64,000 nt of DNA from Acidimicrobiia bacterium (GTDB taxonomy: Bacteria; Actinomycetota; Acidimicrobiia; IMCC26256; JAGNEX01). Within the stretch, counting starts at the first letter, position 1; every line of letters begins with the position of its first letter. A program made the position numbers and the translations under genes. Location: assembly GCA_018003035.1 (NCBI GenBank), contig JAGNEX010000001.1, positions 31,150 to 95,149 on the forward strand, given 5' to 3'. The notes beneath the pieces are model-generated. The model was not told the DNA's origin. It ran no database searches and was given only the letters and a program-made list of their open reading frames with translations. Positions 18,509 through 27,769 of the stretch are shown piece by piece.

Positions 18509-19156
18509 GTGGCGCCGACCGTCGGCGTTCTTGCGCTTCAAGGCAACGTCACGGCACATCTCGAAAAGCTGGCTGCCCTCGGCGCTGTCGGGGTTGAAGT
18601 CCGTGTCCCAGACGACCTTCGCGGCATCGATGCGCTCATCCTGCCCGGCGGGGAGTCGACAACGATGTCGAAGCTCCTGTGCTTGGCCGGCCTCTTTAAC
18701 CCGCTTCGCGAAGCGTTGGACAGCGGGCTTCCCGTACTCGGGACGTGCGCTGGCCTGATCCTTCTCTCTTCGGAGGTTGTAGACGGTCGATCCGACCAAC
18801 AAACCTTCGACGTGCTCGACGTCACCACGCGGCGCAACGCCTACGGTCGACAAAATCAGTCGTTTGAAACTTCGCTGGAACTCGAGCCCGCGCAGTGGGG
18901 CCAGCAGCACACAGCGCAAAGACCGTCGGAAGCCGAACGGTTTGATCCCCGGACGGCGGTGCGGCCAGAAATGCCTGCCGTTTTCATCCGAGCGCCCCGC
19001 ATCGAAACGGTGGGTGAGCCGGTTGAAGTACTTGCGCAGTACTCAGGTCATCCGGTCCTCGTCGAGCAAGGGTCTATCCTTGCGGCTACCTTCCATCCCG
19101 AAATGACCGAAGATTTGCGGGTTCACCGGAGACTTCTCGACAAGGTGCGTTCATGA
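18509..19156 (+). CDS. pdxT: Pyridoxal 5'-phosphate synthase glutaminase subunit PdxT
   Basis: It hydrolyses glutamine and channels ammonia to PdxS. The 215-aa class I glutamine amidotransferase shows GGESTTMSKL, the nucleophile Cys in VLGTCAGLILL, RNAYGRQNQSFE, and His/Glu of the triad in TFHPEMTED. It is some 20-30 residues longer than most PdxT because of a polar insert (from about EPAQWGQQ to RPEMPAVF) between the RNAYGRQ segment and VFIRAP. The start is GTG 18509; other start codons just upstream overlap the pdxS stop. The last 4 bp overlap yebC. Confidence 0.93.
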   Translation: MAPTVGVLALQGNVTAHLEKLAALGAVGVEVRVPDDLRGIDALILPGGESTTMSKLLCLAGLFNPLREALDSGLPVLGTCAGLILLSSEVVDGRSDQQTFDVLDVTTRRNAYGRQNQSFETSLELEPAQWGQQHTAQRPSEAERFDPRTAVRPEMPAVFIRAPRIETVGEPVEVLAQYSGHPVLVEQGSILAATFHPEMTEDLRVHRRLLDKVRS

Positions 19157-19902
19157 GCGGACATTCAAAGTGGTCAACGATCAAGCACAAGAAGGGCGCT
19201 GCTGACGCTGCCCGGGGCAAGCTCTTTGCCAAGCTCCTTCGCCAAGTCGAAGTCGCGGCCCGAGAGGGCGGAGGCGACATCGAAGGCAACCCGACGCTGC
19301 GCACCATGGTTGCAAAATGCCGGGAAGCATCGGTGCCGACCGAGAACATCACCCGTGCGATCAAGCGAGGGACCGGCGAACTCGAAGGCGTCACCTACGA
19401 GGCGATCACCTACGAGGGCTACGCGCCCGCCGGTGTTGCGATGCTCGTCGAGGTACTCACCGACAACCGCAACCGGGCGGCGGCAGAGATCAAAAACATC
19501 TTCAGCCGCAATGGCGGTTCGCTTGCCGAACCGGGCGCAGTTGCCTGGCAGTTCGAACGCCAGGGGATCATCACGGTCGATGGTTCAGCGGATGAAGACG
19601 CCCTCATGGAAGCAGCGCTCGAAGCGGGTGCCCAAGACGTCGTCCGGGTCGGCGACCAGTGGCATGTCACGACCGACCCGTCTGACGCGCCTGGTATTCA
19701 CGAGGCACTGGTTGGAGCCGGCTTTGCGAACGCTCAAGTTGAGGTGACGCGAGTGGCTCAGAACAACGTTGAGTTGACCGATCCCAGCGACGCCAAGAAA
19801 GTCCTCCGGCTACTTGACTCGTTGGAAGATCACGACGACGTCCAGAACGTGTACGCCAATTTCGACGCTTCTGACGAGGTCATGGAAGCCGCGACCGCGT
19901 AG
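19153..19902 (+). CDS. yebC: YebC/PmpR-type DNA-binding protein (TACO1 family)
   Basis: The 249-aa product begins MSGHSKWSTIKHKKGAADAARGK, the hallmark of the family, and follows its three-domain length exactly. Members have been described as transcriptional regulators and, more recently, as translation factors that relieve ribosome stalling at proline stretches. The Pro-rich proteins of this genome would fit the latter, but that is inference. The ATG overlaps the pdxT stop (ATGA). Confidence 0.94.
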   Translation: MSGHSKWSTIKHKKGAADAARGKLFAKLLRQVEVAAREGGGDIEGNPTLRTMVAKCREASVPTENITRAIKRGTGELEGVTYEAITYEGYAPAGVAMLVEVLTDNRNRAAAEIKNIFSRNGGSLAEPGAVAWQFERQGIITVDGSADEDALMEAALEAGAQDVVRVGDQWHVTTDPSDAPGIHEALVGAGFANAQVEVTRVAQNNVELTDPSDAKKVLRLLDSLEDHDDVQNVYANFDASDEVMEAATA

Positions 19903-19966
19903 CTGGCCGCTCCCGTTTCCGAAGCGACCTCGGCCAGGGGTACGCGAACATCACCCCAGGATCACC

Positions 19967-19972
19967 TAGGAT
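19967..19972 (+). promoter_or_regulatory. Possible -10 element (TAGGAT) for a leaderless ruvC transcript
   Basis: TAGGAT ends 7 bp before the ruvC ATG at 19980, and no ribosome-binding site is present. TANNNT at this distance from a start codon is typical of leaderless mRNAs in actinobacteria. No clear -35 box. Confidence 0.45.
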
Positions 19973-19979
19973 CGAACCG

Positions 19980-20675
19980 ATGTTCGCTGGTAGCTCAACC
20001 GGCCTCGTGCTCGGTATCGATCCTGGTCTGTCTCGCTGTGGCTTTGCCGTGCTCAACCCGGGCCGGCAGCCGTCGGTTCTCGAGTACGGAGTGGTGACGA
20101 CATCGCCGCAGGATGACCTTGCCGTCCGGCTCGGCCAGCTCCATCGTGAGGTCGAAGAACTGATCGGGCGGCATGGGGTGGTGTCGATGGCGATCGAACG
20201 GGTCTTTTTTTCGTCGAACGTATCCACCGGGATCAGTGTCGCCAACGCCGCGGGTGTCGTGATGGCACTCGCCGCGATCAAAGGGATTCCGGTTGTCGAG
20301 TACACGGCCACGTATGTGAAACGGTCGGTCTGCGGCGACGGTTCAGCAGACAAAACCCAGGTGCAGTTCATGGTCAAAACGCTCTGCCGTCTGCAAGAGA
20401 CCCCCAGCCCTCCCGACGCTGCCGACGCGATCGCGATTGCGCTGTGCCACGGCCAGGCGGTCATGTCCTCCTCGACGCTGCCGCCAGGTCAGGGATGGAA
20501 GCCCGGCGGCCAGGGCAAGAGGGGGGTTGCTGCAGGGTTGCAGTCAGCGATCGATGTAGCGCTGGCGAAACAATCTGGGGCAACCCAGCGCGCGACCCTG
20601 CGGTCAGATAACAGTCGAACGATGGGAAGCGGTCCGGCGCTTTCCGGCGCGGCCCCTAAGCCGAGGACCTCATGA
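19980..20675 (+). CDS. ruvC: Holliday junction endodeoxyribonuclease RuvC
   Basis: It cuts Holliday junctions with RuvAB. The 231-aa protein has the RNase H-like fold with catalytic acids D14 (GIDPG), E73 (AIERVFF), D146 and D149 (PDAADAIAIALCH). About 65 residues follow the nuclease fold, a Gly/Lys/Ser-rich tail longer than the usual 160-190-aa protein. ruvA overlaps by 4 bp. Confidence 0.95.
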   Translation: MFAGSSTGLVLGIDPGLSRCGFAVLNPGRQPSVLEYGVVTTSPQDDLAVRLGQLHREVEELIGRHGVVSMAIERVFFSSNVSTGISVANAAGVVMALAAIKGIPVVEYTATYVKRSVCGDGSADKTQVQFMVKTLCRLQETPSPPDAADAIAIALCHGQAVMSSSTLPPGQGWKPGGQGKRGVAAGLQSAIDVALAKQSGATQRATLRSDNSRTMGSGPALSGAAPKPRTS

Positions 20676-21238
20676 TCGGCGCTCTTCTTGGGACGGTCAT
20701 CGATCGGCGTTCCGATTCGATCGTCCTGGACGTTCGAGACGTCGGCTACGAGGTGTTTGTGACCTCTCGCTTCATGGCGACGTCGGAGCCTCAGCGTCTG
20801 TGGATTCACCATCACGTGCGCGAGGACATCGAGGCGCTCTACGGCTTTGTCGACCGTGACGAAAAGGACCTGTTTGGAGTCCTGCTCGGCGCGTCGGGGG
20901 TTGGGCCCAAGCTGGCGCTCGCGATCTTGAGTTCGCTGACGCCCGACCAGCTGCGCGCTGCACTGGTTAACGACGACGTGGCGCAGCTCACCATGGTGCC
21001 CGGCATCGGCAAGCGCACTGCGCAGCGCCTCATCGTCGACCTCAAGAGCAAGATCACCTCCCGGGATGCCGATTTGGGCGGAGCTCCAGCGGCGCTCACC
21101 GAGGTCCGACTGGGGCTCGAATCTTTGGGTTACAACACTGCCGAAGTCGCTCAGGCCATCGCGGGGCTCGACCCCAACGAACCGATCGAAGCGTTGATGC
21201 GCACGGCGTTGAAACGGATGAGTGGCGGCGATGTCTGA
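20672..21238 (+). CDS. ruvA: Holliday junction branch-migration protein RuvA
   Basis: It binds the four-way junction as a tetramer and loads RuvB. The 188-aa product has the N-terminal OB fold ([13 protein letters not shown]...), two helix-hairpin-helix motifs ([16 protein letters not shown] and [16 protein letters not shown]) and a C-terminal RuvB-binding domain ([11 protein letters not shown]). It is translationally coupled to ruvC (ATGA) and overlaps ruvB by 8 bp. Confidence 0.96.
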   Translation: MIGALLGTVIDRRSDSIVLDVRDVGYEVFVTSRFMATSEPQRLWIHHHVREDIEALYGFVDRDEKDLFGVLLGASGVGPKLALAILSSLTPDQLRAALVNDDVAQLTMVPGIGKRTAQRLIVDLKSKITSRDADLGGAPAALTEVRLGLESLGYNTAEVAQAIAGLDPNEPIEALMRTALKRMSGGDV

Positions 21239-22280
21239 GGACCGCCTGGTCGCGGCCGACAATGGCCCGGGGGAACTAGACGAACCGCAGCTCCGACCGC
21301 GACGCCTCGACGAGTTTGTCGGACAGCCGAAGCTCCGTGAGCATCTCAGCATTCTGCTCGAGGCGTCTCAGGCCCGAGGGGAGGCTGTCGACCATCTCTT
21401 GTTCGCTGGCCCACCAGGTCTGGGCAAGACATCCCTGGCCGGGATCGTCGCCGAGGAGCAAGGTTCGACCTTGTCGGTGACCAGCGGACCGGCCCTCGAA
21501 CGCGCCGGTGACGTCGCCGCAATTCTCACCAACCTCGGACCGGGGGATGTGCTCTTCATCGACGAGATCCACCGGTTGCCCCGCGCTGTCGAAGAAGTGC
21601 TGTATCCGGCGATGGAAGATTTTCAGCTCGACATCGTGATCGGGAAGGGGCCTTCGGCCAGAACTATCCGTCTCGACTTACCCCGGTTCACCATGATCGG
21701 CGCTACCACACGAACTGGCCTGCTGGCTGGCCCGCTGCGTGATCGCTTCGGATTTGTCGCCCGGCTCGACTACTACACCTTTGAGGACCTTGCAGCGATC
21801 GTTGAACGCTCCGCCCGAATCTTGGGCGTTCCGTGTGACGCCAAAGGAGCCTGGGAGATCGCTCGTCGCTCACGGGGAACTCCGCGAATCGCTAATCGCC
21901 TCCTTCGTCGGGTGCGCGACTTCGCTCAGGTCCGCTCGGGCGGGGTGATCGATCAGGCCACAGCACGCAGCGGCTTGGATGTTTTTGAGGTGGACCGCGT
22001 CGGCCTGGACAAGGTAGACCGCCGCATTTTGACTGCTCTTTGCGACACCTTTGCGGGTCACCCGGTCGGTCTGTCGACGTTGGCGGTTACTGTCGGCGAA
22101 GAATCAGACACCGTCGAAGATGTCTATGAGCCGTACCTGTTACAGATGGGCTACCTGCGCCGGACACCGCGTGGGCGGATCGGTACGGACGCAGCATTTG
22201 AACACCTCGGTCTCAGCCGGCCCGGCGAGCGTCACGCGGATCTGTCCCTGGCCCATCGCCTGTTCGACGAGTCCGAATAG
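21231..22280 (+). CDS. ruvB: Holliday junction branch-migration ATPase RuvB
   Basis: Hexameric AAA+ motor of the RuvABC resolvasome. The 349-aa product has [12 protein letters not shown], Walker [12 protein letters not shown], Walker [10 protein letters not shown], sensor 1 GATTRTGLL, the Arg finger region LRDRFG and a winged-helix C-terminus. The ATG at 21231 is preferred; GTG 21222 is in frame. Confidence 0.96.
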   Translation: MSEDRLVAADNGPGELDEPQLRPRRLDEFVGQPKLREHLSILLEASQARGEAVDHLLFAGPPGLGKTSLAGIVAEEQGSTLSVTSGPALERAGDVAAILTNLGPGDVLFIDEIHRLPRAVEEVLYPAMEDFQLDIVIGKGPSARTIRLDLPRFTMIGATTRTGLLAGPLRDRFGFVARLDYYTFEDLAAIVERSARILGVPCDAKGAWEIARRSRGTPRIANRLLRRVRDFAQVRSGGVIDQATARSGLDVFEVDRVGLDKVDRRILTALCDTFAGHPVGLSTLAVTVGEESDTVEDVYEPYLLQMGYLRRTPRGRIGTDAAFEHLGLSRPGERHADLSLAHRLFDESE

Positions 22281-22506
22281 TCGTCCCGGTCCAACGCCGG
22301 TCAGCGCCGGCGGGGGAGTCGACCACCCCGCAACGCGCTCGGGGCACCGGCTCTCTGAGCCGGAAGGTTCCCAGCGACCGCGGCGGTTTGGCTGCGAATG
22401 AAACCCAGATGGGTCGCAGCGCTGTTAGGGACTACCATCGTTACGTTTTGCGCGTGATGTGCAACAAGTCACGTCCTCGTGACATCGAGGAACGGGAAGG
22501 GTCGCG
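22281..22506. other. 226-bp gap before secD
   Basis: No gene. It contains GC-rich hairpins such as gccgg/ccggc near 22298-22313, which may end the ruv operon, and GGGAAGGG just before the secD GTG serves as ribosome-binding site. I do not recognise a riboswitch class. Confidence 0.4.
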
Positions 22507-24384
22507 GTGAAGGTAGCCCGAAGAGTTTTAGCCATGTCGATCGCATCGGTCGCTGTGCTGTTGTTGATCTGCATCATCGGTGGCTTCACACCGCACTTAG
22601 GTCTTGACCTCCGCGGCGGCGTGTCGGTGACGCTTTGTCCAGCACCTGACCCCGATGACCCGAACGCGGGGGACTGCGGATCTGCGACGACTGAGCAGCT
22701 TGACGACGCGCTTGGCATCATCCGTTCCCGCGTCGACGGGCTTGGTGTTGCGGAACCCTCGATCAGTCGCCAGGGCGACACCATCGTGGTCGACATGCCG
22801 GGAATCGAGGACCGAGAACGTGCCCGCTCAGTTATCGGCCAGACCGGTGAACTGCAGTTCCGTCCCGTCATCCAGACGTTGGGTATCGGCGACCCGATGG
22901 CATACAAAGAGCAGTTCGATGCTTTCGAAGCGGCCGCTACGCCAACGACCGTTACTTCGGAGCCGAGCGACCCGGCAACCCAAACGACGGTTGCGGGAAC
23001 GGTGACGCCGACGACAACGACCGAGACGCCATCGGTGACGACGACGACTGCTGAGAACGGCGCTAGTCCTGACGAACAAGGGCTCGCTGGACCGCCCGGC
23101 TATGAGGTTGGGTTGATGTCGTTCGAACCGGGGCGCCAGGCGGTGACTCCGACCACGACCGCCAGCGGATCTGCGGAGGAGACATCGACGACGGTCGCAG
23201 CTTCAGACGACGCGGCAGTCACATCGACGACGATCGTGGACGACGCAGCGACGACATCGACGACGATGTCGATTGAAGAGCTCACCAAGCTTTCCCCCGA
23301 AGCCCTCCAAGGGCTTGCTTCGCTGGAGGCGTCGGGCGAGACGATCCGATTTGGTGACACATCGAATCAGGAAGCGTACGTGGTTCTCGCTGGCATGAGT
23401 CCAGACGACGCCGAGACAGACGCCAACCTCCAGACCGTGTACCTGCTCGGACCGTCCGAAATGACCGGCGAGGGCGTTCAGAAGGCCAAGGCAGAGTCGA
23501 ACGTCGACGGTGCAGCGGGCGGCAACCCGAATGATTGGTACGTGTCAATCTCCTTCGACGGCGAAGGCACCAAGCAGTGGGCCGACTTGACGACCAAGTA
23601 CGTCAACCAGCGCCTCGCCATCACCCTGGATGACCGGGTGCAGTCAGCACCCAACGTGAACACGCCGATCACCGGCGGTGAAGCAATCATCACGGGAAGC
23701 TTCAGCGGGTCCGAGGCCAAAGACCTGGCATTGGCGCTCCGCTATGGGGCCCTGCCGGTTTCACTTGTCGCACTTACGACCGAAGACGTCAGCCCAACCC
23801 TTGGCGCCGACCAGCTCCAGGCCGGGATGATCTCCGGTCTGATTGGCCTGATCCTCGTTATGGCCTACATCTTCTGGCTGTACCGGATCCTTGGCGTCGT
23901 GGTGCTGATGACCCTGACGCTCACCGCTGGAGGCCTCTACGCAGTGGTGTCGCTCCTGGGTGAGTACGTCGGTTTGAGTCTGACCATCGCCGGTGTCACT
24001 GGTTTGATCGTGTCGATCGGCATGGGTGTTGACTCAAACATCGTGTACTTCGAACGCCTGCGAGAAGACGTGCTCGCGGGGCGGACGGCCAGATCTGCGG
24101 TCAACCGCGGGTTCAAGAGCGCGTTTCGCACGATCATCGCTGCGGACACGGTCTCGCTCCTGGGCGCCTTCTTCTTGTACATATTGGCCGCTGGTTCGGT
24201 CAGGGGTTTTGCCTTCTATCTGGGGCTAGCGACGTTGCTCGACCTGTTCTTCAGCTACACGATCATGCATCCCTTGGTGCAGATCCTCGCTGGCTCCCCT
24301 CGCTGGGCCAACAACCCGCGTTTCAGTGTTGAACGAGCGTTGCTCCGAAATACTCCCGAGGCAGCTGAGGAGGTCGCCCAATGA
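22507..24384 (+). CDS. secD: Protein translocase subunit SecD
   Basis: With SecF it uses the proton motive force to complete export through SecYEG. The 625-aa protein has a first transmembrane helix at residues 10-27, GLDLRGGV, the P1 domain, and five more helices in the last 200 residues with the RND-type motifs VTGLIVSIGMGVDSNIVYFERLRED and KSAFRTIIAADTVSLLGA. Between about residues 140 and 275 it carries an insertion rich in Thr, Ala and acidic residues (runs such as VTPTTTTETPSVTTTT). GTG start at 22507. The ATG of secF overlaps its stop. Confidence 0.94.
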   Translation: MKVARRVLAMSIASVAVLLLICIIGGFTPHLGLDLRGGVSVTLCPAPDPDDPNAGDCGSATTEQLDDALGIIRSRVDGLGVAEPSISRQGDTIVVDMPGIEDRERARSVIGQTGELQFRPVIQTLGIGDPMAYKEQFDAFEAAATPTTVTSEPSDPATQTTVAGTVTPTTTTETPSVTTTTAENGASPDEQGLAGPPGYEVGLMSFEPGRQAVTPTTTASGSAEETSTTVAASDDAAVTSTTIVDDAATTSTTMSIEELTKLSPEALQGLASLEASGETIRFGDTSNQEAYVVLAGMSPDDAETDANLQTVYLLGPSEMTGEGVQKAKAESNVDGAAGGNPNDWYVSISFDGEGTKQWADLTTKYVNQRLAITLDDRVQSAPNVNTPITGGEAIITGSFSGSEAKDLALALRYGALPVSLVALTTEDVSPTLGADQLQAGMISGLIGLILVMAYIFWLYRILGVVVLMTLTLTAGGLYAVVSLLGEYVGLSLTIAGVTGLIVSIGMGVDSNIVYFERLREDVLAGRTARSAVNRGFKSAFRTIIAADTVSLLGAFFLYILAAGSVRGFAFYLGLATLLDLFFSYTIMHPLVQILAGSPRWANNPRFSVERALLRNTPEAAEEVAQ

Positions 24385-25490
24385 GCTTCCGAAAGACCGT
24401 CTCAGACATCTATCGTGACGATACGCACTTCGATTTCGCGGGTATGACCAATCGGCTCCTGGCGATCGCTGCCGGTATCGTCGTCGTGAGCTTGGTGATC
24501 CTTGGTGTTCGCCAGCTCAACCTTGGCATTGACTTCACCGGCGGGACCGCCTGGACGGTGACAGGGGCGAACAAGGCCAACACGGCGGATGTCCGAAAGA
24601 TCGCCGAAGATGCGGGCCTCGAGGCGCCGCAGGTTACGGTCCTCGGCCAAGACGGTGTTCGCGTCCGCAGCGGCAGTGTTAGCGACGAGACTCAAGCGAT
24701 CGTTACCGCAGGGTTGGCCGAGTACGCCGGTGTTTCCGCAGAGGACATCAGCGTGAGCGACGTTGGTCCCACCTGGGGTGACGAGGTGACGAGACAGTCG
24801 CGGAACGCGTTTGTTGCATTCCTCATCGCAGTGGGGATCTACATCGCGTTTCGGTTCGAGCCCAAGATGGCGGTGGCGGCGTTCGCTTCGCTGGGCCACG
24901 ACTTGGCGTTGACAATCGGCGTGTATTCGCTGTTCCAGTTCGAAGTCTCGCCAGCGACCATTGTTGCTGTTCTTACGATCTTGGGTTATTCGCTCTACGA
25001 CACGGTCGTGGTTTTCGACAAGATCAGGACCGAGGAAGCAAACGCAGGGGTGAACTCTCGTGTCACCTACGACGCTTTGGTCAACTCGAGTGTTAACGGT
25101 GTTCTCTTGCGTTCGTTGAACACCTCCATCACCTCGCTGTTGCCGGTGATTTCGATGTTGGTCATCGGTTCCTACGTTCTCGGCGCCGTGGCGATTCGAG
25201 ACTTTGGTATCGCCCTGTTCGTCGGCATGATGGCCGGGACCTATTCCTCGCTGATGGTCGCCACACCGGTGCTCGATTGGTTGAAGAACCGCGAGCCTCG
25301 GTGGCAAGAAGCGGCGAAGCGCGCTGAGGTGGCCGGGGTAGGCACGACTGCTGCGCCCGGGAAGAAACCGGCAGGGGGACAAGACCCAGCTTCTTCGGCA
25401 ACCGCGGGTACGGCCGCGACCGGGAGCGTTCCCGCACGAGGCCTGACCAAGAAGCAACAGGCACGGCAGAAAGCCCAGAAGCGCAAATAG
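24381..25490 (+). CDS. secF: Protein translocase subunit SecF
   Basis: Partner of SecD. The 369-aa product has helix 1 near residues 25-45, LNLGIDFTGGT, and the C-terminal RND half with LGHDLALTIGVYSLF, LGYSLYDTVVVFDKIR and NTSITSLLPVISMLVIGS. A tail of about 70 residues is Ala/Gly/Lys-rich and ends in a strongly basic stretch. It overlaps secD by 4 bp (ATGA). Confidence 0.94.
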   Translation: MSFRKTVSDIYRDDTHFDFAGMTNRLLAIAAGIVVVSLVILGVRQLNLGIDFTGGTAWTVTGANKANTADVRKIAEDAGLEAPQVTVLGQDGVRVRSGSVSDETQAIVTAGLAEYAGVSAEDISVSDVGPTWGDEVTRQSRNAFVAFLIAVGIYIAFRFEPKMAVAAFASLGHDLALTIGVYSLFQFEVSPATIVAVLTILGYSLYDTVVVFDKIRTEEANAGVNSRVTYDALVNSSVNGVLLRSLNTSITSLLPVISMLVIGSYVLGAVAIRDFGIALFVGMMAGTYSSLMVATPVLDWLKNREPRWQEAAKRAEVAGVGTTAAPGKKPAGGQDPASSATAGTAATGSVPARGLTKKQQARQKAQKRK

Positions 25491-25500
25491 ACGTGACGCT

Positions 25501-25518
25501 GCCAGATCGCAATCTGGC
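25501..25518 (+). terminator. Hairpin after secF (gccagat-CGCA-atctggc)
   Basis: A perfect 7-bp stem with a 4-nt loop, 11 bp after the secF stop. No T-tract follows, which is common for actinobacterial terminators. It may also affect relA initiation, since the relA start is only 14 bp further. Confidence 0.5.
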
Positions 25519-25519
25519 G

Positions 25520-25525
25520 TAACCT
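25520..25525 (+). promoter_or_regulatory. Possible -10 element (TAACCT) for leaderless relA
   Basis: TAACCT fits TANNNT, ends 6 bp before GTG 25532, and there is no obvious Shine-Dalgarno sequence. It is weak evidence on its own. Confidence 0.3.
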
Positions 25526-25531
25526 TGCTAG

Positions 25532-27769
25532 GTGAGTCTCGACCAGCGCACCGAACTTCGCGGCGGGTTCTTCCCTTGGCGACGCCATTACGTCGACGCG
25601 CGAATAGCGCCGGTCCTCACCGAGTTCTTGTCGCATCACCCGCGCCAAGACACCAGCGACATCGAGCGTTCGTTTCGCGTCGCTGATGAGGCTCATCGGC
25701 GACAGGTTCGGCGTACCGGGGCGTCCTATATCTCTCACCCGGTGGAAGTGGCGCACATCGTCGCCAAACTCGGCTTGGATGCCGAGGCGATCATCGCCGC
25801 GATGTTGCACGACACGGTCGAAGATACGACGCTGACCAGCCAAGACATCCACGACGGGTTCGGTGATGACGTCGGACACCTCGTCGACGGCCTCACCAAG
25901 TTGGACCGGCTCAGGTTCAAGACCAAAGAAGACCAACAGAGTGCGACCATTCGAAAGATGGTCGTGGCAATGGCTCGTGACGTCCGGGTCCTGGTCATCA
26001 AACTCTGTGACCGCCTGCACAACATGCGGACACTCGGCGCACTCCCCGAAGCCAAACGCCGCCAGATCGCGACCGAAACCATGACGGTCTATGCGCCCCT
26101 GGCCAACCGGTTCGGGATACAAGATGTCCGCTGGCAGCTCGAGGATTTGTGTTTCGCCACCCTGCATCCTGCTCGCTACGCCGAGGTCGACCAGTTGGTC
26201 ATGATGCGCCGACCGCAACGCGAACAAACATTGCGGAGCATCATTTCGAGTGTCGAGGACCGCCTGGGCGAACTCAACATTCGGGCTGAGGTGACGGGTC
26301 GGCCGAAAAATGTTTGGTCGATCTACGAAAAGATGCGGACCAAGGGCAAGCGGTTCGAAGAGATTTACGACCTGGTCGGTATTCGAATCATCACCGAGAA
26401 CGTTCGCGATTGCTACGCGGCGCTCGGATGCATCCACGCGTACTGGCGGCCCGTGCCGGGGCGTTTTAAGGACTACATCGCCGATCCCAAGTTCAATCTG
26501 TACCAGTCGCTCCACACCGCCGTGGTCGACAGCTCCGGCAAACCGATCGAGATTCAGATTCGGACCGGCGAAATGCACGCCCGCGCCGAAAAGGGCATCG
26601 CGGCTCACTGGGCGTACAAGGCCGACGCCGGGCCGAGCAAGGTTGACGAGGCAGCCTGGATGCAACGCATCTTGGACTGGCACCAGAACGAGGACGATCC
26701 GACGGCATTCATGGCCGTGCTTAAGACCGAACTCGTCGACGACGAAGAGGTGTTTGTCATCACGCCGAAAGGCGACGTGCACACACTGCCTGCCGGTTCG
26801 ACGGCGGTCGATTTTGCTTACGCAGTCCATACCGAGATCGGGCATCGCTGCGTCGGCGCACGCATCAACGGCAAGATCGCAACGCTCCGCACGGTGCTGC
26901 AAAGCGGCGATCAGGTCGAGATCTTTACCCGCCGTGGGGGAGAAGGCGGACCGTCACGGGACTGGCTGAGGTTCGTCCGAACGCCAAAGGCGAAGGCAAA
27001 GATTCGGCATTGGTTCTCTAAAGAAGAGCGTGACGACAAGATCGAACGCGGCGCCGCCATGCTGGTCAAAGCGTTCCGACGGGTCGACCTTCCCGCTCAG
27101 AAGATTGTTTCTACAAACCTGATCAACGAAGTCGCCGGTCAGCTCAACTATCACGACGGCGACGCGTTGTTCATCGCCGTTGCGGAGGGGCACCTCACCA
27201 CCCAGTCCGTGGTTCAGCGAGCCCGCAAAGTTCTCGGACTGACAGAGCCTGCGCCGACCCGGCCTTCGTCCTCGCCGCATCGCCGACCGTCGGCCCGGCA
27301 AGCAGGCGGCCAGGACGGCCCGAAGGTCGAAGGCCTCGACGGTATCGAGTACCGATTCGCTCGCTGCTGCAACCCGGTAACGGGGGATGACATCACCGGG
27401 TATGTGACTCTGGGACGAGGAGTTTCGATCCATCGGTCAGATTGTGCGAATCTTGCCCGCAGCAACCCGGACGGTGAACGGGCGTATCCGGCGCAGTGGG
27501 CAACAGACGAAGGGGGACTCTTCGTCGTCAGCATTCGGGTCGAAGCTATTGACCGACCGCGACTTCTGACGGAGGTTGCCGACGCGCTGTCACGTCAGAA
27601 CGCGAACATCATCTCGGCCTCTACGCGGACCGATGATGAGGGTATTGCGACGTTGTATTTCGAGATCGAGCTTGGGGACATGGAACTGCTCGATGGAGTG
27701 ATGGACGAGGTCAGGGGCTTGGACCAGGTATATGAGGTGACGCGATCCGTTCATGTCTCTGCAGGCTGA
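25532..27769 (+). CDS. relA: Bifunctional (p)ppGpp synthetase/hydrolase (RelA/SpoT)
   Basis: It makes and degrades (p)ppGpp in the stringent response. The 745-aa protein has an intact HD hydrolase domain (H93-D94 and E97-D98 in MLHDTVEDT), the synthetase domain (GRPKNVWSIYEKM, RFKDYIADPKFNLYQSLHT), a TGS domain (VFVITPKGDVHTLPAG), a zinc-finger-like segment with CC (FARCCNPV, SDCANL) and a C-terminal ACT domain. All catalytic motifs of both activities are present. The GTG start is 25532. The next gene starts inside its last codons. Confidence 0.95.
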   Translation: MSLDQRTELRGGFFPWRRHYVDARIAPVLTEFLSHHPRQDTSDIERSFRVADEAHRRQVRRTGASYISHPVEVAHIVAKLGLDAEAIIAAMLHDTVEDTTLTSQDIHDGFGDDVGHLVDGLTKLDRLRFKTKEDQQSATIRKMVVAMARDVRVLVIKLCDRLHNMRTLGALPEAKRRQIATETMTVYAPLANRFGIQDVRWQLEDLCFATLHPARYAEVDQLVMMRRPQREQTLRSIISSVEDRLGELNIRAEVTGRPKNVWSIYEKMRTKGKRFEEIYDLVGIRIITENVRDCYAALGCIHAYWRPVPGRFKDYIADPKFNLYQSLHTAVVDSSGKPIEIQIRTGEMHARAEKGIAAHWAYKADAGPSKVDEAAWMQRILDWHQNEDDPTAFMAVLKTELVDDEEVFVITPKGDVHTLPAGSTAVDFAYAVHTEIGHRCVGARINGKIATLRTVLQSGDQVEIFTRRGGEGGPSRDWLRFVRTPKAKAKIRHWFSKEERDDKIERGAAMLVKAFRRVDLPAQKIVSTNLINEVAGQLNYHDGDALFIAVAEGHLTTQSVVQRARKVLGLTEPAPTRPSSSPHRRPSARQAGGQDGPKVEGLDGIEYRFARCCNPVTGDDITGYVTLGRGVSIHRSDCANLARSNPDGERAYPAQWATDEGGLFVVSIRVEAIDRPRLLTEVADALSRQNANIISASTRTDDEGIATLYFEIELGDMELLDGVMDEVRGLDQVYEVTRSVHVSAG

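Noticed and set aside
25241-26902. 553-codon minus-strand frame across secF and relA
   Set aside because: Long only because of high GC; fully antisense to two well-identified genes.
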